Notes: generated by a model not told the origin, from the sequence alone. Shown: positions 43,604 through 52,231, counted from the stretch's first letter. The stretch is 64,000 nucleotides of DNA from Anthropogastromicrobium sp050944455 (GCA_050944455.1 JBMNRC010000012.1:20446-84445), one strand, 5' to 3'. Translations and numbers: made by a program.

Positions 43604-43632
43604 ATGGTAACACGGTGTACAGGATTTTGCAA
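43604..43632 (-). promoter_or_regulatory. Promoter of the acyl-CoA ligase-iorAB operon
   Basis: TTGCAA (43632..43627), 17 bp, TACCAT (43609..43604). Confidence 0.55.
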
Positions 43633-43672
43633 GCGGAACATGCGGCGGGTCCTGCCCGGTCCGCGGTCAGGG

Positions 43673-44203
43673 TTACTTCCGCCTGTCGCCGCGGTCTTCC
43701 TTCAGCCTCACGTCGAACGGCATGTATGTGAAAATGCCCATCGCGAGTTCCGTCCCGTCCTGGTCGCGCACGGACACATTGAAAACCATCGCCCTGCGCC
43801 CGTGCTTGATTTCCGTGGCGTAAGCGTGCAGGAGGGTGCAGTTGTGCGCTGTGCGGAGATAGTGAAACGAACTGTCCAGCGTCACGACCATCCGGCCGTA
43901 GGCGTTGGCCGCGATTCCCCCGGTGGCGTCCGCCAGCGTGTACAGCCATCCGCCGTGCACGGTGCCAACCGGGTTGAGCATCGAAGGCACGCAGGCCTTC
44001 ACCGCCTCCGCGTAGCCCGGTTCCGCCGCGACAGTGCGGATCCCGTTTCTCGCCTCCGATTCGCGGATCGCCCGCAGCGCTTCCGCCTCTTCCGGAACAC
44101 GGCCGTCCGGGGAAGAAACCGCCGGGCTTTCCGTTCCGGGGTACGGTTTCACCGGCTGCGCCTGCCCTGCCTTCGCGGCTGTTTTTCTGTTTTCGTTTTC
44201 CAT
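43673..44203 (-). CDS. PaaI-type hotdog thioesterase
   Basis: 176 residues. After an Ala/Pro/Glu-rich leader of about 45 residues, a single hotdog domain carries the family block NPVGTVHGGWLYTLADATGG, where the Asp/His-Gly-Gly region forms the active site, and VTLDSSFHYLR. Such enzymes hydrolyse aryl- or acyl-CoA esters. Next to an operon that makes and uses aryl-acetyl-CoA, it may clear CoA esters of aryl acids (inference). The ATG follows AAAGGGGAGAGCC. No promoter of its own is seen; the apt terminator lies just upstream, so it may depend on read-through. Confidence 0.88.
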   Translation of the reverse strand: MENENRKTAAKAGQAQPVKPYPGTESPAVSSPDGRVPEEAEALRAIRESEARNGIRTVAAEPGYAEAVKACVPSMLNPVGTVHGGWLYTLADATGGIAANAYGRMVVTLDSSFHYLRTAHNCTLLHAYATEIKHGRRAMVFNVSVRDQDGTELAMGIFTYMPFDVRLKEDRGDRRK

Positions 44204-44233
44204 TGGCTCTCCCCTTTCCCCGGAATTCCCGGT

Positions 44234-44268
44234 AAAAAAGAGAAGCAGAGCACGCTGTGCCCTGCTTC
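44234..44268 (-). terminator. Terminator after apt
   Basis: GAAGCAG/CTGCTTC with an inner GCAC/GTGC stem, followed by TCTTTTTT on the minus strand, 30 bp past the apt stop. Confidence 0.8.
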
Positions 44269-44300
44269 CTCCGCCTGTCTGTCAGCCCGGCAGGCAGCGG

Positions 44301-44825
44301 TTATTTTCCTTCGTAGACGATCGCGGATTCCACATCGTAGTTCTTCAGTCTCTCACGGCCGTTGAGCCCCGCGAGTTCGATCAGGAATACCAGCTTGACA
44401 ACCTTGCCGCCGAGCTTCTCCACCAGCTTTACGGCAGCTTCCGCGGAACCGCCGGTGGCGATCAGGTCGTCGACAATGATCACTTTCTGGCCCGGTTTGA
44501 CGGCGTCTTTGTGCATCTCGATCTGCGCGGTGCCGTACTCCAGCGCATAGGATTCGCTCACCGTCTCACGCGGGAGCTTCCCTTTCTTGCGGACCGGGAC
44601 AAATCCCTTTCCCATATCCGCCGCGATCGGCGCGCCGAAAATGAAGCCTCTCGCTTCAAGGCCGGCAACCAGGTCGTAATCGGTGTCCCCGATCAGGTCT
44701 TCCATCGTGCGGACAGACAGCCTGAATCCCTCCGGATCCCCGACGACGCCGGTGATGTCCCGGAAAATGATCCCGGGCTTCGGGAAATCTTTGATGCTTA
44801 CGACATAATCCTCAAGCTTCTTCAT
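44301..44825 (-). CDS. apt: Adenine phosphoribosyltransferase
   Basis: 174 residues, full length. It makes AMP from adenine and PRPP in the cytoplasm (purine salvage). The PRPP loop is VIIVDDLIATGGSAEAA. The N-terminal KDFPKPGIIFRDIT and the flexible-loop region RKKGKLPRETVSESYALEYG are typical. The ATG follows GAGGAGACTGAA. It has its own promoter and terminator. Confidence 0.97.
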   Translation of the reverse strand: MKKLEDYVVSIKDFPKPGIIFRDITGVVGDPEGFRLSVRTMEDLIGDTDYDLVAGLEARGFIFGAPIAADMGKGFVPVRKKGKLPRETVSESYALEYGTAQIEMHKDAVKPGQKVIIVDDLIATGGSAEAAVKLVEKLGGKVVKLVFLIELAGLNGRERLKNYDVESAIVYEGK

Positions 44826-44918
44826 TTCAGTCTCCTCGATTCTGAATGTGAATATTTCACGCCGCTGCGGCGCGGATGATCCTCGGAATTCTGTTGAATT
44901 TCTTAACAGCAGTTAATT

Positions 44919-44948
44919 ATTATAGCAGGACCTGACGGGAATCCGCAA
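44919..44948 (-). promoter_or_regulatory. apt promoter
   Basis: TTGCGG (44948..44943), 18 bp, TATAAT (44924..44919). A CTGTT...AACAG inverted repeat (44891-44909) lies in the leader. Confidence 0.65.
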
Positions 44949-45020
44949 GGCTTTTCAGCCGGGACTGCCCGCGCGGCGCTTTCCTTACGCCGGCCGGCAC
45001 TAGCCGGCGGCAGGATTCCC

Positions 45021-45134
45021 TGCTCCGTCAGCGAAAACCGTGCTTTGCTTACACTTCCGCTGCCGTCCCCGGTTCCCGGCAGGGTTCCTGCTCCGTCAGG
45101 GAAAACGCGCTTTCCCCTTACACTCCCGTTGCCG
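45021..45134. repeat. Imperfect tandem duplication at the 3' end of the TraX gene
   Basis: TGCTCCGTCAG-GAAAAC...CTTACACT-CCG-TGCCG occurs at 45021-45065 and again at 45089-45134, a period of about 68 bp. The second copy contains the TraX stop codon and last codons; the first lies outside the gene, towards apt. Confidence 0.6.
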
Positions 45135-46026
45135 CGGCGAGGAATCCGATAAACATCAGGTGAACCGGATAAAACCAGTAGAAAGCCTGCTGCAGCTTTT
45201 TCGAGGTGTAACCCTTCTTCCCGCTGTACATTCCGATAAAGATCAGGGCGATGGCGGCGTACCGCTCAAACGTATTGTGATTGATGACGATCAGGGCCGC
45301 CAGGCCCAGCCCGCAGATCACGATCCGGATCACCGGCAGCAGATAAAGCGGGAAGATCTCCTCCCACCGCTCATTGCAGAGCCCGCAGACGGCGATCAGC
45401 GCGACCCCTCCGGCTCCATAGTCGCAGCGCAGAATGTACTCGGCTGTCCAGCTTAAAACCAGAACCGCGCCTGCCCAGACCGCAAAGCGGCCGGCCGTCA
45501 GAAGGACGAAAACCGCTTTTCCTTTCCGGTTTGAAAGGGAAAAACGGGCTCCGCCGCTCTTCCCCGGGGCCTGCCCGCCCCTTCCGCTGTCAAACAGGCG
45601 GCCGATCGCGTCGCGCATCCCTTTCATCAGCCATACGGCGAGCATTCCGAGAAGCAGCGTGAAAAAGACGTTCTGGTAGCGCCAGTCAATGGATCCGGCA
45701 AACGTCCAGCCTGCTGTGCGCTGGGAGGGAAGCAGTCTCAGGCCGTGCAGCGCGAAATCAAACGGGATTTCGGACACGGCCGCAAGAAGCGCCAGCCTTC
45801 CCGCGTATCTGAGCGCGCTGTGCGTGTACCGGACGCCCTCGGAAATCTCAAAAGCGTAGATCAGGAAAGCGATCCGCCCGATCGCCCGCACGAGGATGTA
45901 AAGATTCATTCCGATCCCCGGAATTTCGATCCCGCCGATACCCCATCCGTAGAAGCACCGGTCCGCCAGATGGTCGAAAAACATCGTGACCACGGCGATG
46001 ATTTTAAGCTGTTTTGAATTCAGCAC
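45118..46026 (-). CDS. TraX-family membrane protein
   Basis: 302 residues with about eight membrane helices. The start MLNSKQLKIIAVVTMFFDHLADRCFY fits the TraX family (LKIIA-x-DH), multi-pass proteins named after the F-plasmid pilin N-acetylase; chromosomal members in Firmicutes are probably acyltransferase-like but uncharacterised. Other conserved pieces are GRIAFLIYAFEISEGV and the WRYQNVFFTLLLG region. No conjugation genes are nearby. It begins 18 bp after the ABC-F gene and probably shares its transcript. Confidence 0.85.
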   Translation of the reverse strand: MLNSKQLKIIAVVTMFFDHLADRCFYGWGIGGIEIPGIGMNLYILVRAIGRIAFLIYAFEISEGVRYTHSALRYAGRLALLAAVSEIPFDFALHGLRLLPSQRTAGWTFAGSIDWRYQNVFFTLLLGMLAVWLMKGMRDAIGRLFDSGRGGQAPGKSGGARFSLSNRKGKAVFVLLTAGRFAVWAGAVLVLSWTAEYILRCDYGAGGVALIAVCGLCNERWEEIFPLYLLPVIRIVICGLGLAALIVINHNTFERYAAIALIFIGMYSGKKGYTSKKLQQAFYWFYPVHLMFIGFLAAATGV

Positions 46027-46043
46027 TGCCTGATTTCCTTTCC

Positions 46044-47768
46044 TTACCCGGCCGCTCCGCTTTCCGCGCTGTTCTGCGCTGTCTCAGGTGCGGCGTTCTC
46101 GCCGGATTCCTCCGGATCCTCAGAATCCTCAGGCTCCTCATCCCCGCTGAGATCAGCCGTGTAGACTTCGCGCAGCTTGGCCATCTGGTCGTTCTCCAGA
46201 TACTCGTCGTAGGTTGTCATCTTGTCGATGATCTTTCCGCCCGGCAGGATCTCGATGATGCGGTTGGCCGTCGTCTGCACCAGCTGATGGTCGCGGCAGG
46301 CGAAGAGCTCGACGCCCGGGAATTTGATCATCCCGTTGTTCAGGGAAGTGATGGATTCCATGTCCAAATGGTTGGTCGGCTCGTCGAAGATCAGCACATT
46401 CGCGCCTGAAATCATCATCTTGGACAGCATGCAGCGCACTCTCTCGCCTCCGGAAAGCACGTTGACCGGCTTGGCGCCGTCGTCCCCTGAGAACAGCATC
46501 CGGCCGAGGAATCCCCGGACGTACGTGATGTCCTTGACCGGCGAATACTGCTGAAGCCACTCGTAGATCGGCATCGAGGATTTGAACTCGGCACTGCTGT
46601 CTTTCGGGAAGTACGCCTGGGACGTCGTGACTCCCCACTTGAAAGTACCTTCGTCCGGCTCCATCTCGCCCATCAGGATCTGGAACAGAGCGGTTTTGGC
46701 CAGCTCGTTGCCTCCGACAAAAGCGATCTTGTCGTCATGGTTCATGACGAAACTGACGTTGTCGAGAAGTTTCACGCCGTTCACGGTTTTGCTGATCCCG
46801 CTGACGGTCAGCACCTCGTTGCCGATTGCGCGGTCGGGGCGGAAATCGATGTACGGATACTTGCGGGAGGACGGGCGCAGTTCGTCCACCTCGATTTTTT
46901 CCAGGGCGCGCTTGCGGGAGGTCGCCTGCTTGCTCTTGCTGGCGTTCGCCGCGAACCGGCGGATGAACTCCTGCAGTTCTTTGATCTTTTCTTCCTTCTT
47001 GCGGTTGGCTTCCTTCTGCTGACGGATCATCAGCTGGGAGGACTCGAACCAGAAGTCATAGTTGCCGGCGTACAGCTGGATTTTTCCGTAGTCGACGTCG
47101 CAGATCTGGGTGCAGACCTTGTTGAGGAAATACCGGTCGTGGGAAACCACGATGACGATATTTTCAAAATTGATGAGCCACTCCTCCAGCCACTCGATGG
47201 CGGCCATATCCAGATGGTTGGTCGGCTCGTCCATCAGCAGGATATCCGGCTTGCCGAAAAGCGCGCGGGCCAGAAGCACCTTGACCTTCTGGGCTCCGGT
47301 GAGCTCTGACATCTGCTTATCGTGAAGATCCTGCCCGATGCCGAGGCCGTTGAGCAGAGCCGCCGCGTCGGAATCGGCCTCATAGCCGTTCATCTCGGCG
47401 AATTCCGCCTCGAGCTCCCCGGCCCGGATGCCGTCCTCGTCGGAAAAGTCCGGCTTCGCGTAGATAGCGTCCTTTTCCCTCATAACCTCGTAAAGATGGG
47501 CGTTCCCCATCATGACGGTATCGAGAACCCTCTCATTGTCATACTTGTTGTGGTCCTGCTCCAGCACGGAGATTCTCTGCCCCGGGGTGACCGTGACGGT
47601 TCCGGAAGTCGGCTCCAGAGCTCCGGAGAGGATTTTCAGGAAGGTCGATTTTCCCGCGCCGTTCGCGCCGATCACGCCGTAGCAGTTGCCTTCGGTAAAC
47701 TTGATGCTGACATCTTCGAAAAGAGCTTTTTTGCCTACCCGGAGAGTAACTCCGCTTGTACTGATCAT
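46044..47768 (-). CDS. ABC-F family ATPase (YkpA/YbiT-like)
   Basis: 574 residues with two ABC domains and no membrane part. ABC-F proteins bind the ribosome E site and rescue or protect stalled translation. Domain 1: GANGAGKSTFLK, LTGAQKVKVLLARALF, DILLMDEPTNHLD. The P-site tRNA interaction linker follows (charged, QKEANRKKEEKIKELQEF). Domain 2: GGNELAKTALFQ, LSGGERVRCMLSKMM and LIFDEPTNHLDMES. The acidic C-tail is Glu/Asp-rich. It is of the housekeeping YkpA/YbiT kind rather than a known resistance type (by the NELAKT second P-loop). A terminator-like hairpin lies just upstream, within 45 bp of the start. Confidence 0.92.
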   Translation of the reverse strand: MISTSGVTLRVGKKALFEDVSIKFTEGNCYGVIGANGAGKSTFLKILSGALEPTSGTVTVTPGQRISVLEQDHNKYDNERVLDTVMMGNAHLYEVMREKDAIYAKPDFSDEDGIRAGELEAEFAEMNGYEADSDAAALLNGLGIGQDLHDKQMSELTGAQKVKVLLARALFGKPDILLMDEPTNHLDMAAIEWLEEWLINFENIVIVVSHDRYFLNKVCTQICDVDYGKIQLYAGNYDFWFESSQLMIRQQKEANRKKEEKIKELQEFIRRFAANASKSKQATSRKRALEKIEVDELRPSSRKYPYIDFRPDRAIGNEVLTVSGISKTVNGVKLLDNVSFVMNHDDKIAFVGGNELAKTALFQILMGEMEPDEGTFKWGVTTSQAYFPKDSSAEFKSSMPIYEWLQQYSPVKDITYVRGFLGRMLFSGDDGAKPVNVLSGGERVRCMLSKMMISGANVLIFDEPTNHLDMESITSLNNGMIKFPGVELFACRDHQLVQTTANRIIEILPGGKIIDKMTTYDEYLENDQMAKLREVYTADLSGDEEPEDSEDPEESGENAAPETAQNSAESGAAG

Positions 47769-47812
47769 TCGATTTTTCTCCTGTGTTTTGGTCAGATCTG
47801 TTTCGCTGCATG

Positions 47813-47867
47813 AAAAGACCCATCCTGGGAGGGAAGCCCCGACGGGACTCCCTCTCGTGATGGGGTC
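47813..47867 (-). terminator. Terminator after yhaN, immediately upstream of the ABC-F gene
   Basis: GACCCCATC/GATGGGTC with a nested GAGGGA/TCCCTC arm, followed by TTTTC. It ends 45 bp before the ABC-F start, leaving no room for a separate promoter. Confidence 0.65.
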
Positions 47868-47924
47868 CGAAATCAGCCTGCCGGCGCCCGGACGGTGCGG
47901 CCGCGCAGCGGCTGCCGCGGCCTT

Positions 47925-49622
47925 TTACTGCTTCTCCGCCGGCGCTTCCAGCATGCTGTCTTCTCTTGTGGTGCAGCTGAAGATAATGACCTGATGGCCG
48001 ATCTTCTTCAGCAGTTCCATGGCGGCGGCGAGGCGCTCGTCGTCGTAGCGCGCGAACACATCGTCAAAAATAAACGGCATCGGGGATTTCTGCCAGAGCA
48101 GTCCCGCGGCGGCGATGCGCACCGCAAGGTAGATCTGCTCGACGGTGCCTCCCGAAAGCTGGGAGGCCTCCTTCATGCTGTCGTCCGTTCCTGCGAAAAT
48201 TTTATCGTCCTCGAAGCGGAGGCGGTCATACCGGCCGCCTGTCAGTTCGGAAAGCACCAGCGCCGCTTCCTGGCAGAGGCGGCTGCCGAAGGTCTCCCTC
48301 ACGCGTTCCGAAACTCTCTTCAGCGTATCCATTGCCATGCTGACGGAGGCCAGCTCGGCCTTCGCGGCTTCGTTCGCGGACGCGTTCTCCCGCTTCTTCT
48401 CAAGGGAACCGGAGAGTTCTTCGCAGGTTCTGCTGCTCTCCTCAAGAGCCGCCCTGTTCTTCTCCAGGTCTTCCTCCAGTTCCTTCACGCGCTCCCGCAT
48501 CTGCTCCATCTCGGGCTCGCGGCTCTCGGGCGCCTGGCTCTTCCAGTTCTCATAGCGCTGCGCGCTCTGGTGGAACTGGGCTTCCAGCTTTTCCCGGAGC
48601 TCGTCTTCCGCGGCGTATCTCTTCTTATTGTGCGACGACAGCGCTGCGCTGGCGATCGTTCCGGCGAGACACAGGACGGCCGCGGCGCAGAGGCCCGCGG
48701 TGATGGCCAGAATCGTGCTGTCGGTCATGCCGTGGCCGAAATACAGCCACGCGGCGCCGCCCGCGCACATGAAAAACAGGATGATGAAAAGCGGCGTAAG
48801 GCCGTTCTTGCGCCGCAGAGAGGGATCCGGCGCGTTTTCATAATTGCGCTTCGCGGCCTCGTACTCGCGCACGCACTCGTCGCGGCTGCGTTCGTAAGCC
48901 AGCTTGTCTTCCACCTCCTGGCGCTTTGTCTGCTCGATTTTGTCATTGAGCCCGTCTCGCTCTTTTTCCTCCTGGTAGATCTTCACCTGGAGATCGGATT
49001 TCCGGGCCTGCGCGTCGTCCAGTTCTTTCTGGGCGGTCTCAAAATCGGCTTCCTCCGGCGGGGTGACGCTCTCCTCGAGCGCCTTTCTGCGGTCCGTCAG
49101 CCTCTCCCACGCGCGGTCGATATCAATGTGCATGCTCTTGGTGCGGCCTGCGTTGGACACGAATTTCTCCAGCTGCAGCAGCATCTCCGGCTGGGTGGAG
49201 GAGTGGAGCTGCTCGATGCCGATGGTATTGTCAAAACTCGACTCGTTGAGGCCGTCCAGCAGATCGTTCAGCTTCGCCTCCGGGTCTGTGTACCGGACTC
49301 CGTCCGTCTCGCACACCAGATTGAGGGAGGGGGACTGTTTCAGGAAACTGCGCTCGATGCGGTAGGTTTTTCCGTCCACGGACATGCGCAGGGTTCCGTC
49401 GTACTCTCCTGTCCCGTCCCACGGAAAATATTTGTCATAATAGCGGTTTTCGGTTCCGTCCTCCGCGGGCTTCATTCCCAGGAGCATGCAGCGGATAAAC
49501 GCGTGAATGGTGGATTTACCGGTTTCATTGCGGCCGTAGATCACGTTCAGCCCGTCGCTGAAATTGATCCTGCGGTGCACGAATTTCCCGAAATGCTCCA
49601 TCTCGATATCCAGAATTCTCAT
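47925..49622 (-). CDS. yhaN: YhaN/SbcC-like AAA ATPase with membrane segments
   Basis: 565 residues. An SMC/Rad50-like ATPase: Walker A YGRNETGKST (about 30-40), a first coiled coil (about 165-260), two membrane helices (about 285-345; LTPLFIILFFMCAGGAAWLY and the ILAITAGLCAAAVLCLAG stretch), a second coiled coil, then the signature LSGGTVEQIYLAVRIA and Walker B FIFDDVFARYDDE. The helices replace the zinc hook of true SbcC, as in Bacillus YhaN. It should work with the YhaO-like protein encoded just upstream, which is odd (see that entry). The motif set looks intact, so ATP hydrolysis is expected. The ATG follows GGAGAACTGACC. Confidence 0.87.
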   Translation of the reverse strand: MRILDIEMEHFGKFVHRRINFSDGLNVIYGRNETGKSTIHAFIRCMLLGMKPAEDGTENRYYDKYFPWDGTGEYDGTLRMSVDGKTYRIERSFLKQSPSLNLVCETDGVRYTDPEAKLNDLLDGLNESSFDNTIGIEQLHSSTQPEMLLQLEKFVSNAGRTKSMHIDIDRAWERLTDRRKALEESVTPPEEADFETAQKELDDAQARKSDLQVKIYQEEKERDGLNDKIEQTKRQEVEDKLAYERSRDECVREYEAAKRNYENAPDPSLRRKNGLTPLFIILFFMCAGGAAWLYFGHGMTDSTILAITAGLCAAAVLCLAGTIASAALSSHNKKRYAAEDELREKLEAQFHQSAQRYENWKSQAPESREPEMEQMRERVKELEEDLEKNRAALEESSRTCEELSGSLEKKRENASANEAAKAELASVSMAMDTLKRVSERVRETFGSRLCQEAALVLSELTGGRYDRLRFEDDKIFAGTDDSMKEASQLSGGTVEQIYLAVRIAAAGLLWQKSPMPFIFDDVFARYDDERLAAAMELLKKIGHQVIIFSCTTREDSMLEAPAEKQ

Positions 49623-49682
49623 GGTCAGTTCTCCAGATTCCGCCGGCGTTCCCGGCGGCAGGCGGTACTGCCTGGCGGCAGT

Positions 49683-50741
49683 TTACTTTTTATCGTCATC
49701 GCTCCGCAGCAGCGCGTCCAATCCGGCAAAAAAAGCCCGGCGCGATTTCGCATCAGGATCCGCGTGCGCGAATTCTTCCATGTACATTCCGATCACATCG
49801 CCGCGGTGTGCTTCCAGCAGTCCGGCGATATCGTACGCCGGGATTGTGCGGTCCTCCACCGAGGCGATATTTCCGGCCGCGTAAAGCGGGTTCACGTCGA
49901 ACGGCTGTGTCGGCCGGTGGGTTCCTTCCAGGCGGATCCGGTAGATATTTTCCGGGCCGCTCCTGCGGATCACACTTTTCAGCTTTGTCTCCAGCTCCTG
50001 CTGGGTGAGATCCCGGGTGACTCTGCATTTCAGGTTCACATACCGCCGGACTGCGAAGGGCACGAAGCGGAAAGTTCCGCTGCCGTCCGCGATTTCCCCG
50101 GAGATATAGCCGTGCGGGCCGGTGTCCCCCAGCCCGGTCGGCTCGGGGCTTCCCGGATAATAGAGATTTCCCGGGAGCCTCGTAAAGGTCCGTTTCCCCC
50201 CGAAAGCCGCGTAGTCGAAACAGGCTTCTTCCAGCTGTACCGGATCGAACGGGGCCAGATGTTCCTCCCCTCCGTACCCGATCAGGATCTGGATTTCCCC
50301 CTCGTCATCCGGAAAGGCGGCTTCGAAAACCCGGTCTTCGCGGACGGGGGCGTCATAGCTCATCCCGTGGACCGTGACGTCCAGCTTTTCCAGGTAAATA
50401 CTGGTGAGGTCCGGGGATCTCAGCAGATGGACATGGTCCGAAAACTCATAATCCCGGTAGGGACAGTCCTTCGAAAGGTAATCCCGGTTTCCGGCCGTCA
50501 GCACGATCTGCGTCTGCGGGGCCGTATCGAAAATCTCCGCGGCCCGGCTGAGCTCCTCTTTCGTCGGCTGCCGGTCAAAAAGGTTTCCGGAAATCAGCAG
50601 AAGATCGGTTTTCTGTTCGCGGCACACGGAAAGAAGCTGTCTGAAAGTGTCCCAGATTTCAGCGGCCCGGCTCCCGCTCCACGGATATCCCTCGTCGGGC
50701 TGCAGCCCCAGCCGCACATCTGCGGTATGGATCAGCTTCAT
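49683..50741 (-). CDS. YhaO/SbcD-like metallophosphoesterase with lost metal ligands
   Basis: 352 residues. The fold and gene context are those of SbcD/YhaO nuclease subunits, yet the active site is altered throughout. Expected D-x-H reads ADVRLG (His to Arg10); GD becomes GN (Asn53); GNHD becomes GNRD (Arg86); the AHGG block is GYGGEEH; and the GHIH motif is AFGGKR. No metal ligand set survives. Thus it is probably not a nuclease but a structural or regulatory partner of the YhaN-like ATPase. The frame is intact and the start has GGGAGGTGAG, so it is not simply a decaying gene. It begins 25 bp after asnS and is 60 bp before yhaN, in one operon. Confidence 0.8.
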   Translation of the reverse strand: MKLIHTADVRLGLQPDEGYPWSGSRAAEIWDTFRQLLSVCREQKTDLLLISGNLFDRQPTKEELSRAAEIFDTAPQTQIVLTAGNRDYLSKDCPYRDYEFSDHVHLLRSPDLTSIYLEKLDVTVHGMSYDAPVREDRVFEAAFPDDEGEIQILIGYGGEEHLAPFDPVQLEEACFDYAAFGGKRTFTRLPGNLYYPGSPEPTGLGDTGPHGYISGEIADGSGTFRFVPFAVRRYVNLKCRVTRDLTQQELETKLKSVIRRSGPENIYRIRLEGTHRPTQPFDVNPLYAAGNIASVEDRTIPAYDIAGLLEAHRGDVIGMYMEEFAHADPDAKSRRAFFAGLDALLRSDDDKK

Positions 50742-50766
50742 CCGGTCTCACCTCCCTTCGCCGGTT

Positions 50767-52158
50767 TCAGATATCGCAGTTTCCGACAGTTCTCGGGAAC
50801 GGAATCACGTCGCGGATATTTCCGATTCCCGTCAGGTACATGATGCAGCGCTCAAAGCCCAGGCCGAATCCCGCGTGCTTCACCGTGCCGTAGCGGCGCA
50901 GGTCCATGTAAAACCTGTACTGCTCCTCTTTCATGCCGAGCTCTTCGATGCGGGCCTTCAGTTTGCCGTAATCCTCCTCACGCTGGCTGCCTCCCATGAT
51001 CTCGCCGATGCCGGGAACCAGGCAGTCCACCGCGGCGACCGTTTTTCCGTCCGGGTTCTGCTTCATGTAGAACGCCTTGATTTCCTTCGGATAATCCGTC
51101 ACAAACAGCGGGCGCTTGTAGATTTTCTCGGTCAGGTAGCGCTCGTGCTCGGTCTGCAGGTCGCAGCCCCAGAACACCTTGTAGTCAAATTCGTCGTTGT
51201 GCTTCTTCAGGATATCGACCGCCTCGGTGTAGGTGACACGGCCGAATTCGGAGTTTACGACGTAGTTCAGGCGGTCAAGCAGACCCCTGTCCACATACTG
51301 GTTGAGGAAGTTCAGCTCATCCGGGGCATTGTCAAGGACATAGCGGATGATGTACTTGAGCATGGCCTCCTCGACTTCCATGTCGTCCTCGAGATCCGCG
51401 AAGGCCATCTCGGGCTCGATCATCCAGAACTCCGCCGCGTGGCGGGTCGTGTTGGAATTCTCGGCGCGGAACGTCGGGCCGAACGTGTAAATGTTGCGGA
51501 AAGCCATCGCGAAGGTCTCGCCGTTCAGCTGGCCGCTGACGGTAAGGTTGGTCGGCTTGCCGAAAAAGTCTTTGGAATAGTCAGGCTTTCCGTCCTGCGT
51601 CTTCGGGACGTCAGCGAGATCCAGCGTCGTGACCTGGAACATCTCTCCCGCGCCTTCCGCGTCGGAAGCCGTGATCAGCGGCGTGTGGACATAGACGAAG
51701 CCGCGCTCCTGGAAAAACCGGTGAATCGCGTACGCCGCGAGCGAGCGGATGCGGAAAACAGCCTGGAAGGTGTTGGTTCTCGGCCGCAGATGCGTGATGG
51801 TGCGCAGATACTCCATCGTGTGGCGCTTCTTCTGCAGCGGATAATCCGGCGTGGAAGGCCCTTCCACGACAATGGCGTCCGCCTGGATCTCAAACGGCTG
51901 TTTGGCTTCGGGCGTCGCGACCAGGGTTCCCGTGACGGTCAGGGCCGCGCCGACGTTCAGTTTCGAAATCTCCTCAAAATTGGGCATGGAATCGTGGTAG
52001 ACGACCTGCACGGGATTGAAGCACGTGCCGTCGTGAAGCACGATAAAACCGAACGTCTTCGAGCCGCGGACGCTTCTGACCCATCCGCCGACTTTCACTT
52101 TTTTATCGGTGTATTTTTCCGGAGCCGCGAAAAACTCCTTCACAGTATCATAACTCAT
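50767..52158 (-). CDS. asnS: Asparaginyl-tRNA synthetase
   Basis: 463 residues, class IIb. It charges tRNA-Asn directly with asparagine. The N-terminal OB domain is VKVGGWVRSVRGSKTFGFI. Motif 2 is FRAENSNTTRHAAEFWMIEPE, split by AsnRS-type residues, and motif 3 is GFGLGFERCIMYLTG; the C-terminus IRDVIPFPRTVGNCDI is typical. I take the ATG at 52158 (MSYDTVKEFF) with GGGGGAACG upstream; the longer frame starts at the promoter. It leads an operon with the YhaO- and YhaN-like genes. Confidence 0.97.
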   Translation of the reverse strand: MSYDTVKEFFAAPEKYTDKKVKVGGWVRSVRGSKTFGFIVLHDGTCFNPVQVVYHDSMPNFEEISKLNVGAALTVTGTLVATPEAKQPFEIQADAIVVEGPSTPDYPLQKKRHTMEYLRTITHLRPRTNTFQAVFRIRSLAAYAIHRFFQERGFVYVHTPLITASDAEGAGEMFQVTTLDLADVPKTQDGKPDYSKDFFGKPTNLTVSGQLNGETFAMAFRNIYTFGPTFRAENSNTTRHAAEFWMIEPEMAFADLEDDMEVEEAMLKYIIRYVLDNAPDELNFLNQYVDRGLLDRLNYVVNSEFGRVTYTEAVDILKKHNDEFDYKVFWGCDLQTEHERYLTEKIYKRPLFVTDYPKEIKAFYMKQNPDGKTVAAVDCLVPGIGEIMGGSQREEDYGKLKARIEELGMKEEQYRFYMDLRRYGTVKHAGFGLGFERCIMYLTGIGNIRDVIPFPRTVGNCDI

Positions 52159-52231
52159 ATGAGCGTTCCCCCTGTCTGCCGGTATCCGCCGCGGTGCGGC
52201 GGCAGGCTTCTCAAATTCAGATACAACGCTA

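Noticed and set aside
45118..46026. TraX as a sign of a conjugative element
   Set aside because: No relaxase, type IV secretion or integrase genes nearby; TraX-like proteins are common on Firmicute chromosomes.
47539..47823. A 94-codon minus-strand frame starting just before the ABC-F gene
   Set aside because: It overlaps the ABC-F start in another frame and its Arg/Gln-rich sequence is that of a shadow frame.
47895..50843. A 982-codon open frame on the plus strand, antisense to the yhaN and yhaO genes
   Set aside because: It lies opposite two recognisable genes, has no family resemblance and no ribosome binding site. Long antisense open frames are expected where GC-rich third positions remove stop codons.
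52159..52231. T-box upstream of asnS
   Set aside because: The leader between promoter and start is only about 75 nt.
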